The notes: generated by a model not told the origin, from the sequence alone. DNA of 64,000 nt from Chlorokybus atmophyticus (GCA_009103225.1 RHPI01000773.1:1-64000), one strand, 5' to 3'. Numbered from the stretch's first letter, positions 24,101 through 34,595 are shown. Made by a program: numbers and translations.

Positions 24101-24801
24101 TGCTCCATCTTGGTCTTAGAAACTTGTGACACCAGCTCTGGAACCCCTCCCCTTGAGCTAGAAGCATGTTGTGGTGCAGCTTGCTGGCGCGCCGTCGTGT
24201 CGTGCGCGTCACGCGCATGCAGCACATTGCTAGCAGCCTCGACGCAGCTCACACGCTCTTGAACCACACACGCGCCTTGCATTGAAGCATTGAAGCACAT
24301 CAAAACCTCACCACCAGCTTCCGGGGTAGTGAGCACCCGCTTCCTCCAATCAATGGCGGGGTTATGTGACCAAAGCCAAGGCAGCCCCAAAATGCCATCA
24401 AAGCCGTTGTTCAGCTCGATGCAGCAAAACCGTAGGCGATCCTTCATCATCCCCACGTGCATTTCAAGCTCTTTGCTTTGCTTGGAAGCTCCTCCTGCTG
24501 GCGCATAGCCGTCCGCTAGAGCCACCGAGCCGGCATTTGCCCATGACAACCACTTGTGCCGACGCGCAACCTCACGACTCATGAAATTGCTGTTCGCGCC
24601 GCAATCCACCAGCATCTTGCACTCCATCCATGGCCCATTGCCCTCACGGATCAGAGCCATGACTCCCAACAGCTGCCTCGCCTTGTCGGGCACTCGAACC
24701 ATACCGCTTTGCGTTGCCGTTGCGCACATGCCGCCAACCGTCAACAACGCTTCCACGCCAGCCGCTGGACATTCAACATCATAGTGAGGCTGCATCACCA
24801 C
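21115..24801 (-). CDS. Chromovirus pol polyprotein (PR-RT-RNaseH-IN-chromodomain)
   Basis: 1228 codons without interruption. Aspartic protease active site VDCGANSNF lies near residue 66. RT has the YLDD box (LVYLDDILVY) near 462. RNase H has VACDASDKAIGAVLQ near 605. The integrase zinc domain runs from GHQGLERTL near 804 to CDTCQRVK. The DDE core begins LDFITGLPRT near 870 and includes SDRDPRF and HPETDGQTER. A C-terminal chromodomain (EWEVEAIVTDKLIRG, YLVKWRGYP, TYEP) spans about 1155-1210. The frame lies -1 relative to gag and opens upstream of the first start-like codon, so pol is best read as a gag-pol frameshift product. The chromodomain normally guides integration to heterochromatin. 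Confidence 0.95.
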   Translation of the reverse strand: MVMQPHYDVECPAAGVEALLTVGGMCATATQSGMVRVPDKARQLLGVMALIREGNGPWMECKMLVDCGANSNFMSREVARRHKWLSWANAGSVALADGYAPAGGASKQSKELEMHVGMMKDRLRFCCIELNNGFDGILGLPWLWSHNPAIDWRKRVLTTPEAGGEVLMCFNASMQGACVVQERVSCVEAASNVLHARDAHDTTARQQAAPQHASSSRGGVPELVSQVSKTKMEQIWSGNNVKDAWLCMVRETPPKSDLELVGTGSESSKDPEVQRLLEEFKDVMVDGLPAGLPPTRSVDHRVELIEGVHKPPYRPVYKLSPAELEEARSQVEDLLQRGYIRHSKSPYGAPILFVRKKSGALRMCIDYRPLNNITKKNVFPLPRIDELLEQLEGAEFFSSLDLAGGYYQIRVAPEDVEKTAFNTRYGHYEWLVMSFGMTNAPATFQTLMNEVFADLIGKGVLVYLDDILVYTKSKREHVALLHEVMQRLRTHKLFAQLNKCRFLLEEVEYLGHIVSKQGIKADPSKLAAVRDWAAPKDVKGVMSFLGLAGYYRKFVKGFSHLAAPLTALLRKGVAWSWSEAATKAFSDLKEALTSAPVLLHPNMQLPFVVACDASDKAIGAVLQQDHGNGLQPVAYFSKKMSGAELNYPVHEKELLAQVLALRQWRCFLEGKRFTLETDHSPLRYLQTQPHLSRRQARWLEFFQLFDFEVKYKPGSSNKVADALSRQLNALETVVQVQPKWLDQIRALLHEDAVGEKTIEALENGTEHSGLWALKDGLLWHGDRMYIPNIAHMRVALMKEAHDVPMAGHQGLERTLALLKQKFFWSEMHRDVKDYVALCDTCQRVKASNQRASGLLQPLPIPLTKWEQVTLDFITGLPRTREGHDAILVFVDKTSKMVRLAPCTETCTAPEAAKLFIKHVVRSHGLPRSIISDRDPRFTGNFWRALHATLCTSLKFSTAYHPETDGQTERANRVIEDMLRCYVNSRQDNWGDMLELIEFTINNHKSASTGVTPFLMNYGQHPLTPLTAWVPSMQSSDVEAVDGFLERCADITKAAREALLVAQNRQKQYADARRKDVVFEEGDLVMLSTKHVQLVTGVRKLSERWFGPFKVIKVISKVAYKLELPNTMHVHPVFHVSLLKGYRGEPPARPPPDVVREGEAEWEVEAIVTDKLIRGVRKYLVKWRGYPMHEATYEPEESFTNAKQVLQDYKARGGSRQLRGRSFPGGEEV
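21120..21132 (-). promoter_or_regulatory. Polypurine tract
   Basis: GGGGGGGAAGAGG on the minus strand lies directly before the 3' LTR, the expected plus-strand DNA primer of an LTR element. It overlaps the end of the pol frame. Confidence 0.85.
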
Positions 24802-24843
24802 CTCAGCAGGAGCCTCTCCAGCTACTGAGGTGAGCCGTTTCCC
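24799..24843 (-). promoter_or_regulatory. -1 ribosomal frameshift signal between gag and pol
   Basis: On the minus strand the heptamer G GGA AAC (24843-24837) is in the gag frame exactly as the X XXY YYZ rule requires. After a 4-base spacer a perfect 8 bp stem, CACCTCAG (24832-24825) with CTGAGGTG (24806-24799), encloses an 18-base loop that can form an inner GGAG/CTCC stem. The gag stop TAG (24824-24822) follows within the loop. Slipping back one base enters the open pol frame. GGGAAAC is a known retroviral slippery sequence. Its use here is inferred. Confidence 0.8.
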
Positions 24844-25868
24844 GGCTGCAACATCTCCTCCTCCACCATGTTCACGCGTCCACCGCTGCGAGCGTTGCGG
24901 GCATGTGCAGCAGACTTTGCCTTATAGATAGGGCAGTTGGAGCGCACGTGATCAGCAGAAGAGCACTCCCAGCACTTCCGAACAGCCTTGGCAGCCTCCC
25001 GACCCTTTGGGGCCTTCATAGCAACATGGAGCGCACCCAATTCCATTGGAGTTGGTCCCAAGCCAGCCCCCTGAGTTGCTGCAGCTCCCGAACCAGCCCC
25101 AACAGATGCGTATGAGCGATACGAACCTCCACGGAAGTGATTGTAATGTCCACGATCAGTGTTTTTGGCAGCCCCCTTGAAGTACAACACGTCCGTGCGC
25201 TCAGCAATGCGAATGGCCTCCGCGAGAGTCTTGGCGTCACGAAGCTCAACTTCCTTGCGACAAAGAGTCTTCAACCCGCGCGTGTAGCGGTCCAGCTGCT
25301 CCTCCTCAGTCATGTTCGGTACAGAGAGCACAAGACGCTGAAACGCAGAGGTATAGGCCATCACGGACTGCGTTTGCACAAGCGTAGAGAGCTGGTCGCG
25401 TGCCGTCTTCACACTCTCCACCGGTACGAACTGTTTCTTCACCTCAGCAGCCAGCTCAGCCACGGTAGTGAAAGGAACCTCAAGACCAGCTTCCACACGA
25501 GCACAACGATGACGCCACCACACAAGTGCAGCTCCCTCAAAGAAAGTAGCAGCCACATCGACACGGAGATGTATAGGTACCTCGGTGAGCTTTAACCATG
25601 TCGAAACGGCAAACACCCATTCCTCCACACAGTCACCGTCCCTCTGACCCTTGAATGGCTTTGGTTTTGGTAGCTTCACATGACGAGAGGCTGATGGGGC
25701 AACCACAGGAGCTGTAACGGGCGTGGACGCGCGCGCTTGCGCCATGGCTTGTTGAAATTGTGCCGCTTGAGCTTGGGCAGATGCTTGGACACGTTGCAGC
25801 TCCTCATGAGCAGCTACCAGCACTTGCTGAAGCTCCACAACACGTGCATCATCCATGGTAGCGTCCAT
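24822..25868 (-). CDS. Chromovirus gag
   Basis: 348 residues. An N-terminal coiled coil (residues about 8-45, LQQVLVAAHEELQRVQA) precedes a basic linker (RHVKLPKPKPFKG). The capsid-like retrotransposon gag domain follows (about 75-215, with WVFAVSTWLKL and FFEGAALVWWRHR). The zinc knuckle CWECSSADHVRSNC (C-x2-C-x4-H-x4-C) is near residue 300. The first ATG, 25868-25866, gives the full domain and lies about 90 bases inside the primer site. The TAG stop sits inside the frameshift hairpin, so termination yields gag alone and slippage yields gag-pol. Confidence 0.93.
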   Translation of the reverse strand: MDATMDDARVVELQQVLVAAHEELQRVQASAQAQAAQFQQAMAQARASTPVTAPVVAPSASRHVKLPKPKPFKGQRDGDCVEEWVFAVSTWLKLTEVPIHLRVDVAATFFEGAALVWWRHRCARVEAGLEVPFTTVAELAAEVKKQFVPVESVKTARDQLSTLVQTQSVMAYTSAFQRLVLSVPNMTEEEQLDRYTRGLKTLCRKEVELRDAKTLAEAIRIAERTDVLYFKGAAKNTDRGHYNHFRGGSYRSYASVGAGSGAAATQGAGLGPTPMELGALHVAMKAPKGREAAKAVRKCWECSSADHVRSNCPIYKAKSAAHARNARSGGRVNMVEEEMLQPGNGSPQ

Positions 25869-25940
25869 AAACAGAAAAATACCTCACACACCAAAGAGAT
25901 AGTTAATATCCCCTTAAAACAAGAAACCCAACCCCTCCAA

Positions 25941-25954
25941 GGGCTCCGATACCA
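25941..25954 (-). promoter_or_regulatory. Primer-binding site (initiator Met tRNA)
   Basis: TGGTATCGGAGCCC on the minus strand, one base inside the 5' LTR. It differs at one base from the plant consensus TGGTATCAGAGC that pairs with the 3' end of initiator methionine tRNA. Confidence 0.85.
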
Positions 25955-25955
25955 C

Positions 25956-26596
25956 TGTAACGATGCTCGTGCTCACATACACAGCACACAAGTCATACAA
26001 CACATGTGTGCAGCTGAGCACAATCTTCACACCGGAACCTTGCCTTCACTCGCGCACGCACGCACGCGTCGAGCGCGCCCACGCACACGAACACTACTAC
26101 TTCTCACGCCAAGCAAGAACGCAGCAGTGTGCCTTGGACCACAACTCCCTCAAGCATGCACCAGCATACTCACAGCAGAGAGCAGAAAACAAAGTTGGTT
26201 GCATTACACAGGGTTTTCTATTTATATAAGCACTAGGAAGAAATAGCCTAATTAACAGGCATTTCATTATTCACTACCACATCTAAAGGCAGGTCCAAGT
26301 GCAGGCTCCCCGCCACGCGCGTTGGGCCTTCGACGGCTGTGTGACTGTGCAGTCCGCGTCACCTGGCACTGCACAGCGCGTGTCCAGTCAGCGGCTGTGT
26401 CACAACCGCGTGGCAGGTGGGTCACGTCGCCGAATTAGCTGCTGTCGAGCAGGTCGCAGGCGAGTCGCGCGCGGCAGCAGGGGCAGGCGCCACATGGGCT
26501 TAATAAAGCTCATAAAAGCCCTCATCAAGCCAGCAAAAAAGGCAAAATAAGTACTTTATGTACAATAAAATACAAAAAATGCCCCAGGCTGTTACA
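25956..26596 (-). repeat. 5' LTR of the chromovirus
   Basis: 641 bp. TGTAAC..GTTACA ends. It is about 99 percent identical to the other LTR and carries the element promoter. Confidence 0.95.
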
Positions 26597-26786
26597 CCAC
26601 CCTCATTGCGACGGCGGCGGTGCGTTGCAAGGGTGTCCAATATGCCGACAGTCATTGATGTGGTCTGGGAATGCTCAATGTTGCCGACTTGCATAGCGTA
26701 CGTTCCACGTCCGCAGCGTGGTAGTTGGCATGGCTGCGCATTGCTCTCTCTCGGCGCAGGACATTGTGCATAGCTGTTGTTGCCTC

Positions 26787-27230
26787 TCATATCTTGATCT
26801 TGTCGGCGGTTAGGTGCCTGCGGCGAGAGACTGGGACGCAAGTATGGCATATACCGCATGGGTTGCCCATTCCATTTGAAGGCAGAGCACTGACAGGCAT
26901 TGCAGGTGCACTCTGATATGAAGAACTTTCATTTTTGCAGCGATAAATGGCTCTGCAGTCAAGGATGTGTTGCCCCGCGGCGTGGTGGTGCCAACATGCT
27001 GCGGTGAAGCCGAATCGCTGGTGGTAAGCCTGGCATTGGGATTGGTGTCGGGATAGACGAGAACGCTGACCGTTGCTAACGATGTATGCATGGCAGACGG
27101 TGCATGTGAGTGTTGGCGCCATTGGAGGATGGGACCACACAGTGCACGGTCTAGAATTGAACAGCGTCCTTGCGACATCAGGCGGTGAGCCGCCTCTCCG
27201 ATTGCTGAACCATAATAAATCGAGGTACAT
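26787..27230 (-). other. Cysteine/histidine-rich open stretch
   Basis: An open frame of about 147 codons on the minus strand includes CTVCHAYIVSNGQRSRLSRH followed by QSQC, which resembles a single zinc-finger-like pattern, and later CGICHTC. I cannot assign it. It lies between the chromovirus and the CXC pseudogene and could be a remnant of either the methyltransferase locus (split by the chromovirus) or of another element. Confidence 0.25.
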
Positions 27231-27281
27231 CCTTATTTTGTGAGTCCAACGTATCGGTCCATCACATGCTTTCAGACGCAG

Positions 27282-30200
27282 TCAAATGCCATCCTTGTCC
27301 ATGTTGGTGAGGTCTTCCACGTCGCTGTCGCTGTCGCTGTCATCAGAGTCGTCAAAGTCCCAGTCTATGTCCACATCCACATGTGCAAAAACTGGTGCGG
27401 CAGTCATTGGCATGGCACTTGCGCATGGTGCAGCGTCTTGTGCACCGGATGGCTCCCGGGGGCTGTGGTTGTCACAGCCCGAACAGCTACAGCTGTCGGT
27501 GCATGCTTGTCCTGCTTTCCTTGCATTTGCAATTTTTGCTGATGCATCCGCTAGTCTTGCAACCACAGCCTTTCATCAGCATCCGCCTCCTGCTCTTGGA
27601 AATGCATGTTCTCCGGGAGATCTTGAACTGCAGTCCACACACCGTCCACTTCCTCAAAACCATACTCAGCCAGGTCAGGGAGGTGCATTTCCGCCTCACA
27701 GCTTTGCATCCACATTTGCACGGCATATACCGCACGCAATGCATGCAGCCATAGCGCATCCACTGTGGGCATCGTTTCCCTTGGTGTTGCAGCTTCTTCC
27801 ACACTGTTTTGTGGATGGCTTCCAACCAGTTGCCCAAGTATACCTTATTACTTGTTGTGGCGTCAGGTCCATGGAGCTCGTAGAATAAGGATGCTGGCGT
27901 GCCGCTGTCAAATGTCAAATGAACTGGGATACTTCTCGTAATATATACAGCCCAGCAGGCGCAGCACTGCAAAGCACATCTCATGCGCCACATTTACTTA
28001 TGTCGCCAGTAATGAAGTTGGCGTGCTGAGCCATGACAGTCCGCCATATGAACTGCTTGGAGATCCCAACAATGAATGAAGTGTAGTCGCTGCCCGTGGC
28101 AGCATATACAAGCAGCAGCCACCATCCCCTGCGGCCAACGCGCATGCTGGCGACTTGATGCATGCAGCTGACATGTTCCCGCAAGGTGTTTGAGTTGATG
28201 AATGGTGGACGAGTGGACCCACAGGAGTGCTGGGCCACCTGCACACATACCTCCTTCAGAGACGTATCCCAGCTCTCAGTCACCGCCACACCGATCATCG
28301 TAACATCCGTATCCGGTGACTATATGAGGATGTTGTTGTCGGGTGCGCAGTGGGCATGCACCCACTGCGCAGGAGTCTGCCTCGCCATGGTTGCAGCTAT
28401 AATCTGCCACAAAGTAGACAGATACTTGGTTGTCGTTGTTGCGTGCAACAACTTTTGCGAGGTCATCAAACTCAGTACTGTCAGCACCTTCAGCGAAAAT
28501 AGCCTCCTGGTCTGTCCGCAAATGATCCTGAAGCATGGCTAGCATGTGCTCCGTAATAAGTTCACATAGTGAACGCTTGAGATTGCGGGCCTTTAACACA
28601 TCACGCCATGATCGCAGCAGCTCTGTATCCAGAGTCAGCCTGCCTCCTGACGAGGAAGCCACGCCGTCGCGCGAGCGCTGCAATGACGACTTGACGCCAC
28701 TCTGCAGCCAAGGAGTATCGAACACCACATGGACGCTGCGCACAGCTAAGTTGGCCAAATGGCTGAGGACCGAGGTACGCATGAGCTGCACTATGTAATC
28801 CTTGATTGTTCCTTCTGTCATGTGGCATTCCTTATTTATTGGAAACATGCCCTCTAGGATGACGCAGTCAACCCCTGGTGGAGAAGTCCGGCTCCAGCAC
28901 GGTGCATCGAGTGATGCAACTTCCGACAGGAAGTTGGACTTGTCTGCGGACCACATCTTGCTTGTCAACTCTTCAAAGAGAGCTTTAGGGTGTTCACAAA
29001 ATTTGGCTATGACTGCAGATTTGTCAGCGCCGATTGCTGCTAGACGCTTGGCCACCAGCATTTTCTGTCGATACTGTTTGAGCACTGTCGCTTGATTAGT
29101 AATGCGTTGCTTTGCTGGCGCCATTGTCTTCAAGTTGAATCGCCAACTAACTTTGTACAGAGCTTTGGGCTTCTCTGCAAATCTCAACTTCCACAAAGGA
29201 CTTCATTGACTCACTACCGACTTAATAGTGGCGATCAGCCGAAGCAGCTGGCGTTGCAGGCGCCCCTGAGGTAAAGTGAATCAGCTGTAATTGGTGAGGG
29301 CGGGCCAACGCTTGAGTGTTCAGAAAAAGGTTTGCCATGTGCTGCAGATCGCTGCCGTACCTTGTCGCATCCTTGGCGAGGCTGCGCAGTACCCTCTCGT
29401 GGTCATCGTCAGCGTCATCGTCTAACTCGTTGTTGAGCAATGTGTTGCTCAGCAGCATCTGCTTCTGCAGCTGCTTGTGCGATTGGCTACGCTCGCCCAA
29501 ATACATTGATATATGTCGCAGCTGTTCCTGTGTAGGGCGGCAAATTGACATCTTCATATCTCTGTTGACCATGGACTCGTGAGCTTTGTTGAGTGCCACC
29601 ATGCGACCGGCAGCACCAGTGAGACTAAGTGCAAAGCCACCAGATGCCAGCATCTTGTGCAAGTCCCGAGGCATGACCTGCAAGTCCCCCAGATGCAGAG
29701 TCATAACCTATGGATAACGGTAGCGGTCCCACGCAAATGGCAGAGGACCAAGCCCCTTTTATGTGGCCATTCGCATGTGGCATATCTTCTGGCGCACAGA
29801 GCAAAAGACGCCGAGATAATTGAGCATGTCGCGATTGACGAAGTTCCACCACAACTGCCAAGTGTGGTCAGTCATTGCCTGTTATGCAAACCCATTGCGG
29901 AAGAATGTGGCAGACTTGCACGACATCACCCCATGCTCTTCTTGGTCAGCGCGACACGTGCTGAGCACTTCTTCGCTCGCACTCACCACCTACAGTTTGT
30001 ACATATGTCTGTACAGGGCCTCCCACACCTTGCACAGAAAGTTATGTGTCTTTTTCCGGTGTGAGCCATCCGCCAGATGGTTGCGCGCAGTAGATGCTGT
30101 AAATGCGGCTTCCAGTGACATCGCATCAAGTCCAGCGTCCCCTGCCATCTTCACGAGCACTGGCTGCATGTTCATGAGGACATGGAAATCTCCCGGCAAG

Positions 30201-31216
30201 AGCGTAACCCAATCTCCGTATCCCGGCCCTGCCTTCTTGAGGGAATGCATCGACAAAAATGTATACTGGTCACCGGTCTCACATATCTTGCTGCTGTCAT
30301 CAATAATGCCCACCTTGTCACGCAGGTGGAGCAATGCGTGCTTGAGATTATCAATGTTGTGGGGCAAAATGGCAGGACTGGCAGGTTTTTTATGTCATTG
30401 GCCACTACTGTTGTCTCTCCAGTGGATATCTGCAAGTAATGAGCCTAATCCTCCTTCAGCGTGGGCAGCGCAGCTGGGTCCTCCCTGGTCATCCGCCATA
30501 GCACAGTGTTATGCATTATGCTCTAAAAAGACTCCAATGCGGACGTCTCTTCAGGTTTTGGGTGGAGTATGGGGTCGCTCCGAATAACACTCGGCGCACG
30601 CGATAACGGAGCCTGTTTCAACATTGGGTCCGCCGTTGGTTGTTGAACCATCGATTCTGCCAGAGTTCTGTTCTTCAATGGCTGCCATGGTAGCAAGCAC
30701 AGCGTCAGCAAAACATGCAGAAGACTACAGTGCTTGTGACACAGGTGATCTAGATAGTAATTGTCAATCTCTCACCTGCAGAATTAGCGGTGGGAGTGCA
30801 ACACGTCCCACTGTGGATGTGAGTTGAGTTGAGGTTGCGTGGATGTCTCCTCCCTGCCTGCCCTTGTAGCGTGCCTGGTGTCCTGCCCTAATGTCAAGGT
30901 TGTCTATGGACGGCAAGACGTGCATGCCTGGCTTGTGACGAATACGACTGACGAAATTGAGATTGTGCAGTGCACGAGTATGGATGTGTCGGTCAATATG
31001 ACTGCGACTAACAGACCCCCCCAGACGGTTGAGTGTTTGAATCAGCTTATTGCCTTGCAAGTGCATGTCCACCTCATCAGTGACCACCAAGTGTAATGGC
31101 GAGTATGCGAACTTGCTACGCGCATACAACGCTGTGTGCATAAGGAACAGTGTCTTATTACGGAGTATGGTGAGCGTTGATGCATGTCTCCGTCCAGGTG
31201 TTCTCAGTCGCTCCAA
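27282..31216 (-). pseudogene. FEN/PIN-like nuclease with C-terminal CXC cluster, degenerate
   Basis: Ordered pieces on the minus strand. 30764-31216 contains LVVTDEVDMHLQGNKLIQTL and IDNLDIRAGHQARYKG. 29990-30367 contains KKAGPGYGDWVTLLPGDFHV and HNFLCKVWEALYR. 29222-29704 contains GRMVALNKAHESMVNRDMK. 28276-29196 leads to NHGEAD, then in another frame SPDTDVTMIG. 27981-28298 has YAATGSDYTSFIVGISK. The last three echo the EAEA, SxDxD and GSDY..GIG motifs of FEN1/XPG nucleases. The end is a CXC (tesmin-like) cluster, CGCKTSGCISKNCKC, continued one frame away by ACTDSCSCSGCDN and an acidic tail (27282-27566). A frameshift after NHGEAD, a TAG before SPDTDV, a frameshift inside the CXC and others show decay. 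Similar multi-copy proteins occur across eukaryotes. A selfish origin is my inference. Confidence 0.65.
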
Positions 31217-31225
31217 AGCATTGTA

Positions 31226-33824
31226 TCAATTCAGGGCCCCGAAGACTGTGCGCAGCTGCTCGCCCGAGGCATCCCACTCCTCCTTCCAGTCCACTGAACT
31301 CAGGTCAGGGTCCGACTTGTTGCGCTCAACCTGACGTTGCCGTTCATTCTTCATGAGCCGTGAGAGCGTACGCAGCACGCCATCTGGCAAAGTGTCCGCA
31401 TCAGGTACACTGGTGCCCGCATGCGTGGCCTGTGCACTGACAGGCACCTCGGTAACGCGTGTGCCATGACGCAGGAGGCATGACAGTGGGTCCGCTTAGG
31501 CGCCGATCATTAGAGTGCCCTGCTGCATGCCACCAGTCTCAACGACCACTGCACCTGGCAAGCGTTGATGAACAGCTCGCAACAGATAGCGCGCCGGCGT
31601 AATGCTGTACTTGGCAGCAATTGCCGTGAGGAAATTAACAGCATCTCTCTGCAAAAGTTGCTGCGCAACTTCCCGAACGGCACATGCCAACGGCTCCACG
31701 CAATCCTCAGTCGCCACACTAGTCACTTCTGCTTCAAAGAGCTGCCGCACCTCTTCAGCAACACGCGCATCGTGCTGTGTTTGTCGCACTGATGTGCTAG
31801 TGCATATTGTCTCCCTTACGCCGGCAATGACATCTTCCAACTCCACCAGCTTACTGCGGTACCCTTCCAGGTCCCTCTCAGCCTTGAGCCTGTGACGCCT
31901 TTCCCCGTTACCGACTTCTGCCTCCTCGCGCACCCTTGTCTCCAACACCTAAAGGGACACTGTCAGCAGAGTGCCCAATCGACCCAAGGACCGCCAGGTG
32001 CAACCACACATCGGTACAAGCAACACCTCAGCATGTTGTTGCAACTCATCTAACTCGTCCTCCTGTTGGCGTGCGCGTGCAGACTCCTCACACCGCCGCT
32101 GCTCCTCCAAAAGGTGACGGGCGATCTTGCTATGTGCTACCTGACACGACCATCCACAGCATGAGAGTGCAGTCCTACACCATAGAGACACCCCAGGTGG
32201 AGAGACTGCAGGAGGAGTCTTCATTCAGTGCTCACCTCACACTTTTTGCGCAATTGCTGAACCGCTTGCCTGGCGTCCAGCAATGCTTGGGACTGGCCTA
32301 TGCGTCCCACCAATCCCAGATCACGCATAGCCGCTCGCAACCCTTCAATCTCCACAGCTTGCTTGTCTGGCTCCTTGGACGCTTGGCTCAGCTGCGTTGT
32401 CAGCCTTTATACTTGCAGCCTGAGACACTGCGTGCCAACATACAACACAGACATGACACACTGAGCACACCCACGAACGGGGTGTTAGTAGTAGTAGGTA
32501 GATTAGGTAGAGTAGCCCGGTGGTGAACTACGTGGCAGTGTGAAATGTGAGTGGTATGATTGTGGGATGGTGATGGTCGTTGTGCATGAGCATATGCCAC
32601 GCGCATTGTATGTACATGCAGCATCCTGGCAACACCGTGATAGATGCTAGTGCATTTGGCCATGACCACAAACATGGACAGTGTATTGACCACTGCATTC
32701 CTCCAACCAATGCACAACTTATGCAACAGCATGATCGATGCTGCGATTGACTTGCCTACTCAAATCATGCAGTGTGTTGCACATATCCTCGCAGTATCAC
32801 ATAGCCATGCATCATGTACCTCCAATTGGCTGAACACACTTGTCTGCCTGTACGCCTTGTCTGCATGCACTCTTGCAGTCCCCATTGTATCTGAATGCAC
32901 AAGACCATGCGCATCAAAGCCGACACAGCCACCACAGGCTCTTCTTATTTGGTGTATTATTGCACATCATAGCACGCTAGCAGCGACCACTACCAGTCTT
33001 ACAGCCTTATCAGCACTACCACTGGCTAAGGTCTATTGTGCCAAGAAACCACTTCAACTCAACTGCCAAACCGCCCACCTGGCAGTGTCCCAAGTGGTGT
33101 CCTGGGCATCCTTGGCACGTTCTTAGCAGCAGCCACCATCCGCGACAGAGTTGGATGAATCCGCACACTTTTGCCATTACGGTCCACACGCGTGTTCGCG
33201 GACAATTGCTGATGCAATGCATGCGCAGATGGCACCTGCTGCTGCAGACTATGCTGATGCGACTTCTGCCTCTTGCGCAGCTGAGAAGAGCCCGGCGGAG
33301 TGTTCTCTTGAATCTCGAGAGTTTCATCCTCGGAGCCTGACTGTTCCAAGTCTTCTTCCTACAAGCACACAAGTATCAGCATGATCATGCATATACAATA
33401 AGCCTGCATGCACACACAGCGTCTGCACACCCTACCTGATCATAACCAGCTGGAGACAATGCAGCAAGTTGATCAGCCTCCTGCACATGCCATGTAATCA
33501 ACCACCTACACAAAGCACGCAGCCAGTTTCATAGCATATACCTACACTGACCCACTCACCTTCACCAGCACCAGGTCATCGCCCTCCCATCTTCAGGTCT
33601 TATTACACGTCAGCGCATACAAGAAGACACTAGTAGGGTTCAAACGGATCCTCGACAAACCACACTCTTCCTTCAAACTAGTTGACATTATATTTGTCTT
33701 CATCCCGCCGGCGCTTGGCATAATCACGCTGGTTATCATTGCGTAAAGTCCTCGCTACCTCTATAGCCTCCAACTTCCAACATTGCTCCTCATAAAGCAG
33801 TGCTACAGAGCCCTCATCCGCCAT
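31226..33824 (-). pseudogene. Coiled-coil N-terminal exons of the CXC-nuclease gene
   Basis: Minus-strand blocks with good splice sites appear to lead into the nuclease core. The putative first exon starts at 33824 (MADEGSVALLYEEQCWKLEA). Exon 33060-33362 is acidic then basic (EQSGSEDETLEIQE, RKRQKSHQHS). Exon 32236-32404 runs LTTQLSQASKEPDKQAVEIE and ends at GTGAGC. An exon near 32065-32128 ends in ELQQHAE and joins 31496-31948, which begins VLETRVREEAEVGNGERRHR. 31226-31447 carries KNERQRQVERNKSDPD. These exons are largely open and more intact than the 3' half. Whether they belong to one gene with the nuclease is inferred from order and strand only. Confidence 0.4.
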
Positions 33825-33876
33825 CACCGCCACCGCCGCCGCCGCCGCCACCGCCGTCACCACACAAACAACGACA

Positions 33877-34155
33877 CTACATTCGTCCTGCATCAACACA
33901 CCCACCCCAATCCCCAAGTTTTAATTCAAACTCAACACCGTTGACAAACACCGATATACGCTGCCGATCAGCAATGTTGACGACCAACATTTCACGCGTA
34001 TCGATATCAGCAAGCGTGAGCGACATAGCCAATAAACGAAAATTGTCACCGCTCAATTGTGTCGAGACTGAGAACACTGCTGATTGACTACCGTTTTCGG
34101 TCGTCGACAGAGCTTGCAATACGCCGACAAACACAGGTGATCCTTGAACGAACAC
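33877..34155 (-). other. Open stretch of unknown nature
   Basis: About 92 codons with ordinary amino-acid composition (for example SLTLADIDTREMLVVNIADR). It could be a real exon upstream of 33824 or a chance frame. I do not recognise it. Confidence 0.2.
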
Positions 34156-34595
34156 GCCTGCCGATCAGCCGCGATCATGGCAATACTACGTATCGAGAAG
34201 ACATCGCAGCCGTCCAGTTGCTGCAATCTGCCATACCATGAGGTCTCTGGCGTCGAGACTGCTATGTCCAGGGCGGACCGCCACGTGAGCAGATATGGAT
34301 GACAGCATGCGCTGGGGCCAGATGATGAGCTAGGGTTTGCTGGCGGCGGTGGCGGCGGGGAGGGTTGTCTCGTCATCGTCCGCAGGGGGACCATACGTCA
34401 CGCGCCACACTCCCTGCAGAGACTTCTCGAGGCCTCCGCCGCGACGCCCGGTAAGGCACAGGAGGCTTCTACAGCATACTGCGTGTGGGTACATTGACCA
34501 CATACACAATGTCACAGTGCAATTACGGTGTTTGGCAGCTGTCCTGGTGTGTCTGAGCTCCTTTGAGCTTGAGGAGGCACGCACAGCGCACTACA

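Larger units (their letters stand above)
20478..26596 (-). mobile_element. Young intact Ty3/gypsy chromovirus
   Basis: LTRs of 642 bp (20478-21119) and 641 bp (25956-26596), starting TGTAAC and ending GTTACA, differ by only about five substitutions and one indel by eye. On the minus strand the order is 5' LTR, primer site, gag, pol with protease-RT-RNase H-integrase-chromodomain, polypurine tract, 3' LTR. Both long frames are open. No 5 bp target duplication is seen: CGACA precedes 20478 and CCACC follows 26596. That suggests recombination between element copies or loss after insertion. The near-identical LTRs and intact genes mark it as recently active. Confidence 0.95.

Noticed and set aside
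33800-34087. Pro-Pro-rich plus-strand frame
   Set aside because: Driven by a CCGCCG microsatellite. No splice or domain support.
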